Positions 42,643 to 51,458 of a stretch of DNA of 64,000 bases are shown in pieces. Under the pieces are notes generated by a model. The model saw nothing but the letters and a program-made list of their open reading frames with translations, did not search any database and was not told the DNA's origin. A program made the position numbers and the translations under genes. Origin of the DNA: Anatilimnocola floriformis (GTDB lineage Bacteria; Planctomycetota; Planctomycetia; Pirellulales; Pirellulaceae); the NCBI RefSeq assembly GCF_024256385.1, contig NZ_JAMLFW010000002.1, positions 124,001-188,000 of the forward strand. The letters are read 5' to 3'. The number at the start of each line of letters is the position of its first letter. The first letter of the stretch is position 1.

Positions 42643-43251
42643 ATGCCCATGATTCCTTATGTTGTCGAAAAGAGTGGCCGCGAAGAGCGGGTCTATGACA
42701 TTTACAGCCGGCTGCTGAAAGATCGTATTATCTTTCTGCAATCGCAAGTGAACGACGAAATGGCCAACGCCATCGTCGCGCAAATGCTGTTTCTGCAATC
42801 CGACGATCCGAAGGCCGACATCCATCTCTACGTGAACTCGCCCGGCGGCTCGATCAGCGCCGGCATGGCGATTTACGACACGATGCAATTCGTCACCTGC
42901 GATGTCGCCACTTACTGCATCGGCCAGGCCGCCTCGATGGGCGCTGTGCTGCTGACGGCTGGCACGCCCGGTAAGCGATACGCCCTGCCGAACGCGCGCA
43001 TCATGATTCACCAACCGCTGGCCGGTATGCAGGGCACGGCGGAAGAAATCATGATTCACGCCAAGGAATTTCGTCGCATCAAGCAGAAGATGAACGAAAT
43101 CATGATCAAGCACACCGGTCACCCGCTCGAAAAGATCGAGAAGGACACCGACCGCGACCGCTTTATGTCGGCTGAAGAAGCCTGCGAATATCGCCTGGTC
43201 GACAAGGTGATCGAACGGATGCCGAACCTGGGCACGCCGTCGCGCGAGTAA
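42643..43251 (+). CDS. clpP: ATP-dependent Clp protease proteolytic subunit, paralogue 2
   Basis: This is a second ClpP with the complete triad Ser98 ([11 protein letters not shown]), His123 (IMIHQP) and Asp168 ([11 protein letters not shown]). The ATG at 42643, with GGAG seven bases upstream, gives 202 residues beginning [19 protein letters not shown], typical of housekeeping ClpP. The alternative start at 42559 would read through the hairpin. It is closer than paralogue 1 to the standard bacterial form ([36 protein letters not shown]). No clpX or lon gene follows; a hairpin ends the unit. Confidence 0.96.
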   Translation: MPMIPYVVEKSGREERVYDIYSRLLKDRIIFLQSQVNDEMANAIVAQMLFLQSDDPKADIHLYVNSPGGSISAGMAIYDTMQFVTCDVATYCIGQAASMGAVLLTAGTPGKRYALPNARIMIHQPLAGMQGTAEEIMIHAKEFRRIKQKMNEIMIKHTGHPLEKIEKDTDRDRFMSAEEACEYRLVDKVIERMPNLGTPSRE

Positions 43252-43284
43252 CGATCTCGCGCCTTGAGAATCTTGTTGAGACAG

Positions 43285-43312
43285 CCCTCGCCCTGGTACG
43301 CCAGGGTGAGGG
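43285..43312 (+). terminator. Hairpin after clpP2
   Basis: CCCTCGCCCTGG (43285-43296) pairs with CCAGGGTGAGGG (43301-43312) with one wobble and a 4-base loop, 33 bases after the clpP2 stop. There is no U-run. It is the likely end of the clpP transcript, and it also lies just beyond the 3' end of the convergent lipoprotein gene. Confidence 0.5.
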
Positions 43313-43344
43313 GAACGAAACGCGAACTTACTCTATCTGCTGCC

Positions 43345-43908
43345 TCACGGCGCATCTTGGGCTTTGATCGGATCGCCGTTTTGATCCACGATCAAAATGT
43401 TCTTGGCCCGCGCATAGTGGATAAACGCCGGCAGCGCCCCCTGAATCCCTTCGTCATTCAGCCGCAGCGTCAATTCGCGGCCGTCGTGCGTTTTGCAATC
43501 GAGAAAAAAGCTGGTACTGCGGCGCGATCGTATGGAGGTGAGCTTGATCTCGGCTAACTCCGAGTACTTCGCGCGGACCGTGCCGAGGCCCAAGAAGCCG
43601 TTGCGCGAGAACAACTCTTCGGGTCCGACGGTCGTCTTGTAAAAGAAATAGCTGGGTGCGACTCCCAGCACCAAAACGGGCCCAGCGATGAGCAGCATGT
43701 ACGCCGGCTTTTCATGCGAGGAGAGCAGCGCATATCCCGCCGCGGTCGCCGCTCCACCGGCCAGGACAAGCACCCCTGCCAGCCACATAGGATATGTAAA
43801 TGTCTGAATGTCGCCGTTTGTTTCTTCCCGCAAACAGCCAGAGAAACAAAGCAAAAATCCAGCAAGGGCGATCAGGCCCAAACGTCGAACCAAGGCAGGA
43901 TTGAGCAC
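43345..43908 (-). CDS. Putative membrane protein with N-terminal cysteine, function unknown
   Basis: The 187-residue product starts with a signal-like helix (LIALAGFLLCFSGC); the cysteine after FSG is compatible with, but not a textbook, lipobox. Two transmembrane helices follow (about residues 40-62 and 70-90). The C-terminal part (about 95-187) is a soluble beta-rich domain with ELAEIKLTSIRSRRSTSFFL and KTHDGRELTLRLN, looking PH-domain-like. Family unknown. It faces clpP2 from the other strand. Confidence 0.6.
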   Translation of the reverse strand: MLNPALVRRLGLIALAGFLLCFSGCLREETNGDIQTFTYPMWLAGVLVLAGGAATAAGYALLSSHEKPAYMLLIAGPVLVLGVAPSYFFYKTTVGPEELFSRNGFLGLGTVRAKYSELAEIKLTSIRSRRSTSFFLDCKTHDGRELTLRLNDEGIQGALPAFIHYARAKNILIVDQNGDPIKAQDAP

Positions 43909-43930
43909 GACAATGCCTCACAACAGGTGT

Positions 43931-43949
43931 CCCCACACAGAAAGTGGGG
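43931..43949 (-). terminator. Short hairpin downstream of hisS
   Basis: CCCCAC (43931-43936) and GTGGGG (43944-43949) form a 6-base stem with a 7-base loop, 39 bases beyond the hisS stop on the - strand. No strong U-run follows, so termination is only suggested. Confidence 0.35.
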
Positions 43950-43987
43950 GCTATCGTAAAGCAGCAGCGCTTTCGTAGTCAACCAAA

Positions 43988-45343
43988 TCACACCGCCAAT
44001 AACTGTCGCAGCTTGGCGAGCAGAGTCGCTCCCGGGTCTGTCCCGGTGAGTTCCAGCGGCACTTCTTCGGTTTGAGTCGTGGCGAGGTTTTTCACCTGCA
44101 CAATGCCCGCGTCGAGCTCACGCGAGCCGGCGATGATGGCAATCTTGAAGCCGCGCTTGTCGGCGTATTGCAGTTGCTGGCCGAGCTTCTTGGCATCGGG
44201 AAAGAGCTCGACGCCGATCCCGCCACGGCGAATGAGTGCGGCAATCTGCAGGTAGTCGTTCAGCCGTTCCTTGTCAAAGAAGGCGACGAGAACCGGGGCC
44301 GGCGTGCTGACTTTTTCGAGCAGTTGCAGCTCTTCCATCGCGGCGAGCAAGCGGTCGAGACCGAGCGAAGCGCCAATGCCGGGGAGTTCTTGCTTGGTGA
44401 ACAAGCCCGCGAGGTTGTCATACCGGCCGCCGGAGCAAACGCTGCCGATGGTCGGCAGATCGCCGAGAAACGTTTCGAAAATCGCTCCGGTGTAATAGTC
44501 GAGCCCGCGAGCGATGCTCACGTCGAGTTCCAGCTTCTCTTCGGCGACGCCGCTGGCCTTTGCGCCGCGGAGGATCTGCCGGAGTCGTTCGATTCCTTCT
44601 TCGCCCAGAGCATTTCCAGCGAGTAGCGTGCTGAGTTGCGAAAGCTTCGCGTCGTTATCGCCCGACAGCTCGGCGAGCTTCAGGACTTGCTCGGCTTGTT
44701 CGGCGGTGGCTTCGGCAGCGGTCATCATTTCGGCGGCGACGGCTTCGCGGCCGATCTTGCCGAGTTTGTCGAGCGCGCGAAGGATCGGCACGCTCTTTTC
44801 GGCGAGATCGAGCTTCGCGAGCAAGCCGCTGAGGACCTGGCGATTGTTCACGCGGATCGTGAATTTATTGAAACCGATGGCCCGCATCAGTTCGTGAATG
44901 ACGACGGCGGTTTCGATATCGGCGGCCACGCTCTTCGTGCCGATGGTGTCGAAGTCGCACTGCATGAACTCGCGGTAGCGGCCTCGCTGGGCTCGCTCAC
45001 CGCGCCAGACCATTCCGATGTGGTAGCGCTTGAACGGCAGGCCGATCTCATTCACATGCTGAGCCGAGAAGCGAGCGAGCGGCACCGTGAGATCGAACCG
45101 CATGCCGACACGGCGGCCGCCGTTGTCTTCGAATTGATAGAGTTGGCGATCGGACTCTTCGCCACCTTTGCCGGTGAGGACTTCGAGGTACTCCAGCGCC
45201 GGCGTATCGATTGGGCTGAAGCCGAACGAGCGATAGACGCGTTGCGCCGTGGCGATGAGTCGTTCGCGCGGGATCATCGCGGCCGGCAAGTAATCGCGAA
45301 AACCGGCGAGAGTACGCGGCGTAATCAAATCTTGTTTCGACAT
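43988..45343 (-). CDS. hisS: Histidyl-tRNA synthetase
   Basis: HisS charges tRNA-His in the cytoplasm. From the ATG at 45343 (MSKQDLITPRTLAGFRDYLP) it is 451 residues. Class II motifs are visible: motif 1 near VYRSFGFSPIDTPALEYLE, motif 2 near KRYHIGMVWRGERAQRGRYR and EFMQCDFDTIG, and the histidine-specific loop ARGLDYYTGAIFETF. The C-terminal anticodon-binding domain contains PVLVAFFDKERLNDYLQIA and ends KLRQLLAV. The frame extends upstream to 45556, but that stretch is built from inverted-repeat sequence and is not part of the protein. Confidence 0.96.
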   Translation of the reverse strand: MSKQDLITPRTLAGFRDYLPAAMIPRERLIATAQRVYRSFGFSPIDTPALEYLEVLTGKGGEESDRQLYQFEDNGGRRVGMRFDLTVPLARFSAQHVNEIGLPFKRYHIGMVWRGERAQRGRYREFMQCDFDTIGTKSVAADIETAVVIHELMRAIGFNKFTIRVNNRQVLSGLLAKLDLAEKSVPILRALDKLGKIGREAVAAEMMTAAEATAEQAEQVLKLAELSGDNDAKLSQLSTLLAGNALGEEGIERLRQILRGAKASGVAEEKLELDVSIARGLDYYTGAIFETFLGDLPTIGSVCSGGRYDNLAGLFTKQELPGIGASLGLDRLLAAMEELQLLEKVSTPAPVLVAFFDKERLNDYLQIAALIRRGGIGVELFPDAKKLGQQLQYADKRGFKIAIIAGSRELDAGIVQVKNLATTQTEEVPLELTGTDPGATLLAKLRQLLAV

Positions 45344-45348
45344 GGGAT

Positions 45349-45523
45349 AAGGTAGCCCGAGGCGTGAGCCGATGGGGTGGGGCGAGTTGACTAAAGATTC
45401 TCCCTCGTGCGGTAGCACAACGGAAGCGCAGATGATCTTGAGGGGCGGCGATTTTGTGCTGCCGCACGTTGCCGGGGCCACGTCCACACGCCCAAACCTT
45501 CGCCTAACGGCTCGGGCTACCTT
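45349..45523. repeat. Nested inverted repeats between hisS and the YkgJ-type gene
   Basis: The outer pair is 45349-45375 (AAGGTAGCCCGAGGCGTGAG...) and 45497-45523, whose complement reads AAGGTAGCCCGAGCCGTTAG...; 13 of the first 14 bases match. Inside is a second pair, GTGCGGTAGCACAA (45407-45420) and TTGTGCTGCCGCAC (45454-45467), with one mismatch. The block separates two - strand genes and lies over the hisS upstream region. Confidence 0.7.
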
Positions 45524-45556
45524 TGGGAAGACCCAGCTGCCAGGTGAGAGGTTCAC

Positions 45557-45994
45557 CTACAGCATCGGCAAGCCTTCTGGCTGCGGGCTGCGGATGCTTT
45601 TTCCCTTGCCGCGGCCGAAGCGGGCTTCGACGTAATCCTCGACCTGCTCCGGTGTTTCGAAGTAATGGTCGTAGGTCCAGTCGTCTTCGAATTCGCAGGC
45701 GTCGGTGTGATAGTCGCGGCAGATCTGCGGCCGCGTGAAATAAATGCCGCAGCGATTGTCTTCCTGCAGATGCCGGCAGCGCGTGTGGACCAGCAGATAC
45801 CAGGTATCGTCGTCGATAAAGACGCTCGCCCGGTCGTGCAGCAGGTACCAACGGATGTAGTCGAAATCCTTCGGTTCCGTCGGCGTATCGATCGGCAGGG
45901 CGAAGTACTTGCAGCACTTAGCCGTGCATTTGTCGCAGAGCGTGGCCAGATCGAGCTGCGCCCGCCGGGGACGAGGTATGGCCAGGTCGATCAT
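45557..45994 (-). CDS. YkgJ-family cysteine cluster protein
   Basis: The 145-residue product carries the YkgJ/zinc- or iron-chelating pattern: CDKCTAKCCKYF (CxxCxxxCC), followed by TRCRHL, NRCGIY and QICRDYHTDACE, eight cysteines in all. YkgJ-type proteins are thought to bind iron-sulfur clusters or zinc; no enzymatic function is established for most. The C-terminal part includes a DDWTYDHYFETPEQVEDYVE acidic segment and a basic end. A repeat block separates it from hisS, so co-transcription is uncertain. Confidence 0.85.
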   Translation of the reverse strand: MIDLAIPRPRRAQLDLATLCDKCTAKCCKYFALPIDTPTEPKDFDYIRWYLLHDRASVFIDDDTWYLLVHTRCRHLQEDNRCGIYFTRPQICRDYHTDACEFEDDWTYDHYFETPEQVEDYVEARFGRGKGKSIRSPQPEGLPML

Positions 45995-46109
45995 GCGTCG
46001 GATCCTACTGTATTTCTACTAGCGGGCTGCTGAATTCCTATCAGCGGCTGCGCAGCGGCTTTCGAGCACGCCAGCGGCGCGGCAAAACCTGATCAATCAG
46101 CCGAGTCGA

Positions 46110-46196
46110 TTACTTGCGGTGCCGAATGCGGGCACGCATCCGTCGCTTCTTCCGCCCCAACTTCCGCCGACCACGACCTGTCTTCTTAACACCCAT
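46110..46196 (-). CDS. Tiny, extremely basic protein (28 residues), ribosomal-protein-like composition
   Basis: A short frame runs from ATG 46196 to TAA 46110. It encodes MGVKKTGRGRRKLGRKKRRM then RARIRHRK: 16 of 28 residues are K or R and there is no acidic residue. Similar very basic 25-35-residue ORFs exist in bacteria (bTHX-like or COX24/AURKAIP1-like short proteins that join the small ribosomal subunit). The regular RRK/KKRR pattern and the clean start and stop argue for a real gene, although no Shine-Dalgarno motif is clear. Direct proof is missing. Confidence 0.5.
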   Translation of the reverse strand: MGVKKTGRGRRKLGRKKRRMRARIRHRK

Positions 46197-46296
46197 GGAA
46201 ACAGTCACCCGTCAAAGGAACTCAAAATTGCGCACTGATTGCGAACTCAGAAGTGTAACGAATCCAAGCCTGATCAGGCAAGGCATGATCGGGGAT

Positions 46297-47712
46297 TCAT
46301 TTTGCCGGAAAAATCACTTCCTGCTGCCAGTCGTTCGCAAACCGCCGCTCGGGATCGAACTTTTCACAAACTGCGACAAACTCCGGCAATTTTGGGTAGA
46401 GACGCTCGATTTCCTGAGGGGTCGACGGGCAGTATTTCCCCCAATGGCAACGGCCATGAAATAGCGCGGTCATGGCTGGCGCGACAAAATCGCAGAAACC
46501 AACAAAACCCGCCCGTTCCGCCGGCAGGGCATAGCTGATGAGGCTGATCGCGTAAAAATCCTCGTCGCCGCCGCTGCTGGGCGAGATCAGCGTCTCGTCG
46601 GGTTCGACCCGGCGGACGCAGACGGGATAGTGGTGCGTGTAGCGTTCGCGCGGCGCGTTCAACTTTTCAAGTAATTGAAACTGCCCGAGCACAGCGCGGG
46701 TGTCGTCGTCGAATCCGCGCTGGCCGTCAAATTCGACGAAGGCGCAGCGGAGAAAATCGAGGGCCACGGCGAGCTCGCTGCCGCGGACGAAGATCTCCAT
46801 CTCGATATGCCGGAACAACTCATGCTCCATGATGAGATGGTCCTGCGACTTATCGACGACATGCCAACGGCGAGGAACCAGCGATAGCGCGAAGTACTTG
46901 AAAAAAGTCTTCACGCCCCACGGACTGCGCAGCCGTTGCACCAAGAAGCGAATGATCAAGTGCAGGCCGATGTCAATGGTCAGAAACCAATGCCAGCGAT
47001 ACAGCGGCGCGAGCCATGATCGGCGGTTGGTCGTTTCGCGCCGATGCTGCGCGAGGAAATCGTTCCGCCAAGGGAGATAATAAAACTGCGTGAGCTGCCA
47101 ATCGAACTCGCGGGCAAGTACGTCCGACAAGTTTTTGTAGACCGCCAGATATTCTTCGATGAAATACTGCGGCCGAGGCCGAATGGTCAAGGCGACGATG
47201 ATTCCGAGGCAACCGAGCGAACAACGCGCCGCTGCGAGTTCGACATCGCCGCTGACTTCGGTGATCGTCGGTTCGCCATCGGCGCCATAGTGCGCGATGC
47301 GAACTGTTTCGAGATAGTGCGACAAGCAATGCCGGCCCGATCCATGTGTGCCGGTGGCGGTCGATCCTGCGATCGTTTGTTCGCTGATCAGGCCGACGGC
47401 GGGAAGGGTCAGGCCCTGCTTATCGAGTTCCGCCAGAGCTCTTTTGATCTGGCAACCAGCGCCGAGGGTAGCGATGGGTTCGCCGGAGTCGCGCGAGACT
47501 TCGACCGAGTTCAGATGTTCGAGCGTGAGGTAGATGTCATCGCTCTGGGCTGCGGCGCTCCAGGCGTGCAAACTGCCGGAAGCGTGAATCCGCTGGCCGC
47601 GATGCTTCTTCAAAATCTCCAGCACTTCGGCTTCACTCCGCGGCGAATAATGCTGCCGCGGAGTAAAGGTTATGTTGCCGCCGAAGTTGGAAACCGTGGC
47701 AGGATCAGCCAC
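46297..47712 (-). CDS. FAD-linked aldonolactone-oxidase-like oxidoreductase
   Basis: The protein is 471 residues of the vanillyl-alcohol-oxidase superfamily. The N-terminal FAD-binding half has ASGSLHAWS with His49 at the position that carries FAD covalently in many members, then TATGTHGSGRHCLSHYLETV and LGCLGIIVALTIRP. The C-terminal half has an ALO-type end, HWGKYCPSTPQEIERLYPKL then FDPERRFANDW, seen in arabinono- and gulono-lactone oxidases. The electron acceptor and sugar acid are unknown. The stop of the next - strand gene upstream (Gfo/Idh/MocA) lies 3 bases from its start, so they form a two-gene operon. Confidence 0.87.
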   Translation of the reverse strand: MADPATVSNFGGNITFTPRQHYSPRSEAEVLEILKKHRGQRIHASGSLHAWSAAAQSDDIYLTLEHLNSVEVSRDSGEPIATLGAGCQIKRALAELDKQGLTLPAVGLISEQTIAGSTATGTHGSGRHCLSHYLETVRIAHYGADGEPTITEVSGDVELAAARCSLGCLGIIVALTIRPRPQYFIEEYLAVYKNLSDVLAREFDWQLTQFYYLPWRNDFLAQHRRETTNRRSWLAPLYRWHWFLTIDIGLHLIIRFLVQRLRSPWGVKTFFKYFALSLVPRRWHVVDKSQDHLIMEHELFRHIEMEIFVRGSELAVALDFLRCAFVEFDGQRGFDDDTRAVLGQFQLLEKLNAPRERYTHHYPVCVRRVEPDETLISPSSGGDEDFYAISLISYALPAERAGFVGFCDFVAPAMTALFHGRCHWGKYCPSTPQEIERLYPKLPEFVAVCEKFDPERRFANDWQQEVIFPAK

Positions 47713-47715
47713 GGA

Positions 47716-49053
<1,338 letters not shown>

Positions 49054-49179
49054 GAGCGAATCCAGAGTGGAAAGGAGGGAGCAGGAGCAGGAACGCAGCC
49101 CAAAGTGTAGATGGTGGAACGAGCGATTTCGATAGTCGCCATATCGGATTTATGTCCGAGGGAAGCTATCTTTGTCGTC

Positions 49180-50727
49180 ATGAAATGCCCCACCCGTTCG
49201 AGCCTATTTGTATTTCTGGCGGCGTCGCTGGCTGTTTGCTTTTGCGCTACAGAAGGAATCGCGACCGAGCGGATTGTCATCGGCAGCAAGTCTTATAACG
49301 AGCCGATCATTCTTGGTGAGATGGTTGCGTACCTGGCGCGACATGCCGGCGCTGAGGCCACTCATCGGGCAGAACTTGGCGGCACACGCATCGTCTACAA
49401 CGCGCTCCTCAAGGGGGAGCTCGATTTCTATTTCGATTACACCGGCACCCTGGCCAAGGAAATTTTCTCAGGCGAAGAGATCAAGGATGACGAACAACTG
49501 CGCGCTGCTCTCGAGAAGAAGGGCGTGCGCATGGGAGAGCCGCTCGGCTTTAACAATTCATATGCACTGGGCATGCGCGAGCAACGAGCTGCCGAACTCG
49601 AGATTCAGACCATTTCTGATCTCCGTCGCCGAGCGGCAGAGTATCCCGCCGCGGCCAGGCTCAAATTCGGCGTGAGCGATGAATTCATTCATCGCAACGA
49701 CGGCTGGCCCGGTTTGCAGGCGCGCTACGGTTTGCCCTTTGTCGTCCGCGGGATGGATCACAACCTGGCCTACCGAGGTTTGCAGAGCGGCCGACTTGAT
49801 GTGACCGATGTTTATTCGACCGATGCCGAAGTGCAGTACTACAAACTGCGGGTGCTGGAAGATGATCTCGGCTACTTCCCCGTCTACTACTGCGTGCCGC
49901 TGTATCGCATCGATCTGGAAAAGAAAGCCCCTCAAGCTCTCGCCGAAATTAGCAAGTTGACCGGCAAGATCGACAATCCCGCAATGACTGCCATGAACGC
50001 CCGCGTGCAAATCGACCGCGCAAGTGAATCGGTCGTCGCCGCGGAGTTTATTAATGCTCAACTGGGCATGACCGTTCCCGTGCCGGTCGACAACTACTGG
50101 CAGAAGACCGGAGCGAGTCTCGTCCGCAACACCCTGCAGCACTTGCTGCTGGTGTCTGTTTCGCTGGCTGCGGCGATTTTGATTGCCGTGCCGCTGGGCA
50201 TCATCGCCTTCCGTCGGCCGCGGATCGGCAGCATCATTCTTGGCGTGGTGGGCATCGTACAGACCATTCCCTCGCTCGCCGTGCTCGTGTTCATGGTGCC
50301 GCTGCTTGGCCTCGGAGCTTTGCCCGCAATTACGGCTCTGTTTCTGTACAGTTTGCTGCCGATTGTGCGCAACACGTATCAAGGGCTGAAGGACATCAGC
50401 GGCAATCTGCGTGAATCGGCGACCGTGCTCGGCTTGGACGATTACGCGCGCTTACGATTAGTCGAACTGCCGCTGGCTTCGCGGTCGATTCTCAGCGGCA
50501 TCAAAACGGCCGCCGTCATCAATGTCGGCGCGGCGACGATCGGCGGTTTGATCGGCGCCGGTGGTTATGGCCAACCGATCATGACCGGCTTGCGGCTCAA
50601 CGACACCGCGCTCCTGCTGCAAGGCGCCATTCCTGCCGCGTTGCTCGCAGTGGTAATCGACGGCTTCTTCGGTTACCTCGAACGTTTCTTCGTGCCGGCC
50701 GGTCTGCGGATCAAGGCAGGAGCCTAG
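49180..50727 (+). CDS. Osmoprotectant ABC transporter: binding protein fused to permease
   Basis: Residues 1-25 are a signal peptide (SLFVFLAASLAVCFCATEG). Residues about 28-305 form an OpuAC/ProX-type glycine-betaine/choline binding protein (IVIGSKSYNEPIILGEMVAY, then LKGELDFYFDYTGTLAKEIF, then HNLAYRGLQSGRLDVTDVYS). From about 330 a permease with five to six helices follows and has the OpuC/ProW motif LRESATVLGLDDYARLRLVE then LIGAGGYGQPIMTGL. No ATPase gene is adjacent. In most known fusions (BusAB, OpuCB-type) the permease comes first, so this order is the reverse. I start at the ATG at 49180; the frame runs to 49111. Confidence 0.88.
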   Translation: MKCPTRSSLFVFLAASLAVCFCATEGIATERIVIGSKSYNEPIILGEMVAYLARHAGAEATHRAELGGTRIVYNALLKGELDFYFDYTGTLAKEIFSGEEIKDDEQLRAALEKKGVRMGEPLGFNNSYALGMREQRAAELEIQTISDLRRRAAEYPAAARLKFGVSDEFIHRNDGWPGLQARYGLPFVVRGMDHNLAYRGLQSGRLDVTDVYSTDAEVQYYKLRVLEDDLGYFPVYYCVPLYRIDLEKKAPQALAEISKLTGKIDNPAMTAMNARVQIDRASESVVAAEFINAQLGMTVPVPVDNYWQKTGASLVRNTLQHLLLVSVSLAAAILIAVPLGIIAFRRPRIGSIILGVVGIVQTIPSLAVLVFMVPLLGLGALPAITALFLYSLLPIVRNTYQGLKDISGNLRESATVLGLDDYARLRLVELPLASRSILSGIKTAAVINVGAATIGGLIGAGGYGQPIMTGLRLNDTALLLQGAIPAALLAVVIDGFFGYLERFFVPAGLRIKAGA

Positions 50728-50729
50728 CG

Positions 50730-51440
50730 ATGTCTGTGGAGCAGATCGAAGCTCAAGGCTTTGCGCTGATCGAGCAAGTGATCTCCGCGGAACGAGCCGC
50801 TGCGCTGGCAAACCAGCTGACCGCGGCGTTGCAAACCGATCAGGAGCAAGGTGCGCCGCTCGCTAGTCGCGGTGCGGTCTATGCGGCTCGCAATCCGCTG
50901 GAGGTGATCGACAATGTCGCATCACTCTGGCGCGAAACATCGCTCGGGCCGTTGTTGACCAGCGTGCTCGGCACAGAATTCGGTCTCGTGCGCGGGCTTT
51001 TCTTCGACAAACCGCCAGGCCGAAGTTGGTGGTTGCCGTGGCACAAGGATCTGACGATTGCGGTTAAAGACAACCAGTTGCCGAGTCAGCACTTCAAAAG
51101 TCCCACCAACAAAGCGGGCGTGCCACATGTCATCGCGCCGATGGAGTTATTGCGAGAGATGCTGACCATTCGTCTGCACCTGGATGATGTGACGCTTGAG
51201 AATGGCCCGCTGCGAGTCATTCCAGGTTCACATCATTCTGCCGCCGAAATCGATAGCGGCCGCGAACCGGTAACGATACTCGCCCGGGCCGGCGATGCTC
51301 TCGCGATGCGGCCGCTGCTGAGTCACTCCAGCGGCGATTCGGCGCCGGAGACGAAACTGCATCGGCGCATCTTGCACTTGGAGTTTGCCAAAAGCGAAAC
51401 GCTGCCCGACGGTTATGCCTGGCAGCGTTTCATTCGCTAG
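50730..51440 (+). CDS. Phytanoyl-CoA-dioxygenase-like Fe(II)/2-oxoglutarate oxygenase
   Basis: The 236-residue product fits PhyH-type non-haem iron dioxygenases: N-terminal FALIEQVISAERAAALANQL, the iron-binding WHKD (His-x-Asp) near residue 109, a strand MLTIRLHLDDVTLENGPLRV with IPGSHH, and a distal histidine in LLSHSSGDS. The substrate is unknown; members hydroxylate lipids, osmolytes (for example ectoine) or small molecules. It starts 2 bases after the osmoprotectant transporter stop, so a compatible solute is a reasonable guess but only a guess. Confidence 0.85.
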   Translation: MSVEQIEAQGFALIEQVISAERAAALANQLTAALQTDQEQGAPLASRGAVYAARNPLEVIDNVASLWRETSLGPLLTSVLGTEFGLVRGLFFDKPPGRSWWLPWHKDLTIAVKDNQLPSQHFKSPTNKAGVPHVIAPMELLREMLTIRLHLDDVTLENGPLRVIPGSHHSAAEIDSGREPVTILARAGDALAMRPLLSHSSGDSAPETKLHRRILHLEFAKSETLPDGYAWQRFIR

Positions 51441-51458
51441 TTACTCTCGCCAGTAAAC

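Noticed and set aside
45344-45556. Upstream extension of hisS
   Set aside because: Consists of nested repeats; the family start lies at MSKQDLITPRTLAGF.
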